DNA from: Hydrogenophaga sp. PAMC20947
Lineage (GTDB): Bacteria; Pseudomonadota; Gammaproteobacteria; Burkholderiales; Burkholderiaceae_C
Reading direction: 5' to 3'
Length of the DNA stretch: 64,000 nucleotides
Assembly: GCF_004795855.1 (NCBI RefSeq)
Contig: NZ_CP039252.1
Location: 4,402,001-4,466,000, forward strand
Shown here: in pieces, positions 63,249 to 64,000 of the stretch
How the letters are laid out: every line of letters begins with the position of its first letter
Position numbering within the stretch: the stretch's first letter is position 1
Notes under the pieces: generated by a model
What the model was told of the DNA's origin: nothing
The model's database searches: none
The model's input: only the letters and a program-made list of their open reading frames with translations
Position numbers and translations under genes: made by a program

Positions 63249-64000
63249 TCATACCCGTGGCATGAAGCCCGTGCGAAGGGCGTGTGCCCAATCGGGTCGC
63301 CCATTGCGGTCAGCCACTTCAGCCATCGAATGAAAATCGTAGGCCACGCTGATCAGCTCACAACGCCACTGACCGCTCGCTTTCTCCACCATGGCGTAGC
63401 GCGCATCGGGGCTGCCATTTTCTATCCGGTGGTAGCTGGATTGCGGCAGTGGGTGGTCGTCATCGTAGGCCGGCAGACCCACGCTGCCCGGATTGACGAT
63501 CAGCAGACCGCTGGGCGTGCGCACCGATCGAGGCACATGGGTGTGGCCGCAGGCCAGCAAGGTGATGTGTGGTCCCAGGCGGCTGTCCAGGCGCTCTTCG
63601 ATTTCGGCGGAAGTGGCCAACAGCGCCACCTCACCCACAGGCGTTTCCAGCAGGTATTCGATATCACTTCGCGGGCTGCCGTGGCACAGCGCCACGTCGG
63701 GCCCCAACCGATCGGCCCACCTGCGGCCTTCGTGAAGGCGTTTGTCTCCAGGGTTGGCATGGCTGCCAATCCAGGCCTTGGTATCTTCATCAATGGCAGC
63801 GCTGGTAAAGGCGTCGGACTGGTTTTGTCGGTTCAGTGGCAAGCTCAGAACCTGCCGTTCGTGGTTGCCGCCGACGTGATGCCAATCGAGCTGACGCAAC
63901 AGCTCGGCGGTTTCCTGGGGCAGCAAGGGGCCGCTCAACGTATCGCCCAGGTTGATCACCGCATCCGGCTGGTGCCGCCGGATATCTTTCATGATGGCCT
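63249..64000 (-). CDS. metallophosphoesterase, YfcE/DUF2437-like, 5' end cut by the window
   Basis: The reading frame continues past base 64000, so the N-terminus with the first metal ligands is missing. The visible 249 codons contain VINLGDTLSGPLLP, HHVGGNHERQ (GNHE motif), ALCHGSPRSDIEYLLETP, and LLACGHTHVPRSV (GHTH motif) with VNPGSVGLP. These are hallmarks of calcineurin-like phosphodiesterases of the YfcE type acting on small phosphodiesters or signalling nucleotides. It is convergent with rnpB (16 bp apart). Confidence 0.9.
   Translation of the reverse strand, partial: AIMKDIRRHQPDAVINLGDTLSGPLLPQETAELLRQLDWHHVGGNHERQVLSLPLNRQNQSDAFTSAAIDEDTKAWIGSHANPGDKRLHEGRRWADRLGPDVALCHGSPRSDIEYLLETPVGEVALLATSAEIEERLDSRLGPHITLLACGHTHVPRSVRTPSGLLIVNPGSVGLPAYDDDHPLPQSSYHRIENGSPDARYAMVEKASGQWRCELISVAYDFHSMAEVADRNGRPDWAHALRTGFMPRV

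Overview
The window is GC-rich, densely packed chromosomal DNA from a betaproteobacterium, most likely Burkholderiales, family Comamonadaceae (Hydrogenophaga/Acidovorax-like). This placement is inferred from protein character, the betaproteobacterial RNase P RNA, and GC-rich intergenic repeats with a CCCCCTCGGGGGG core (two copies, at about 1.8 kb and 62.8 kb). It is not based on a database search. No tRNA, rRNA, CRISPR array, insertion sequence or prophage was recognised. Most of the window looks like core or lightly accessory chromosome.

Layout. 1-5.9 kb: the end of a thiolase gene, an acyl-CoA thioesterase, a patatin/BamA-type surface phospholipase and an enoyl-CoA hydratase/isomerase. 6.0-10.1 kb: a seven-gene ECF42-type sigma-factor cluster (YCII/DGPF protein, DUF1428, three VOC proteins, SRPBCC protein, sigma factor). 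10.2-15.8 kb: DUF2237, a PNPOx-like flavoprotein, a zinc alcohol dehydrogenase divergent from a dicarboxylate symporter, an MBL-fold hydrolase and cytochrome b561.

16.1-23.1 kb: the most notable locus. A LacI-family regulator resembling PtxS precedes a seven-gene operon. The operon encodes a polar-amino-acid-type ABC importer (two permeases, binding protein, ATPase) followed by KguE-, KguK- and KguD-like enzymes of 2-ketogluconate catabolism. Three near-identical palindromes matching the PtxS operator (GAAACCGGTTTC) lie before the regulator and before the operon. No MFS transporter (KguT) is present, so the ABC system is inferred to import 2-ketogluconate or a related ketoaldonate. Its binding protein has Ser where amino-acid binders have the amine-binding Asp.

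23.5-34.3 kb: a BCCT transporter coupled to a cNMP/CBS/DUF294 protein and a DnaQ-like exonuclease, then YebC, an RNase II-like enzyme, a glycerophosphodiesterase, two tiny ORFs on the minus strand, and an M14 peptidase/alpha-beta hydrolase pair. 34.3-42.0 kb (minus strand): a complete N-type ATPase operon atpDCQRBEFAG, with a class III PHA-synthase-like gene 13 bp upstream of atpD.

42.3-64 kb: FAD and NADP oxidoreductases, an orphan PAS histidine kinase, a TetR regulator, two hotdog thioesterases, a HExxH membrane protein, an Atm1-like ABC exporter, an acetyl-CoA hydrolase/CoA-transferase divergent from a HypT-like LysR, pyrC, DUF3025, htpX, a glycine-zipper lipoprotein-like protein, a COG2509 flavoprotein, DUF2239, a MATE exporter, rnpB and a truncated metallophosphoesterase. 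Start codons were chosen from visible Shine-Dalgarno sequences, overlaps and domain starts. Where these are weak, the entry says so.
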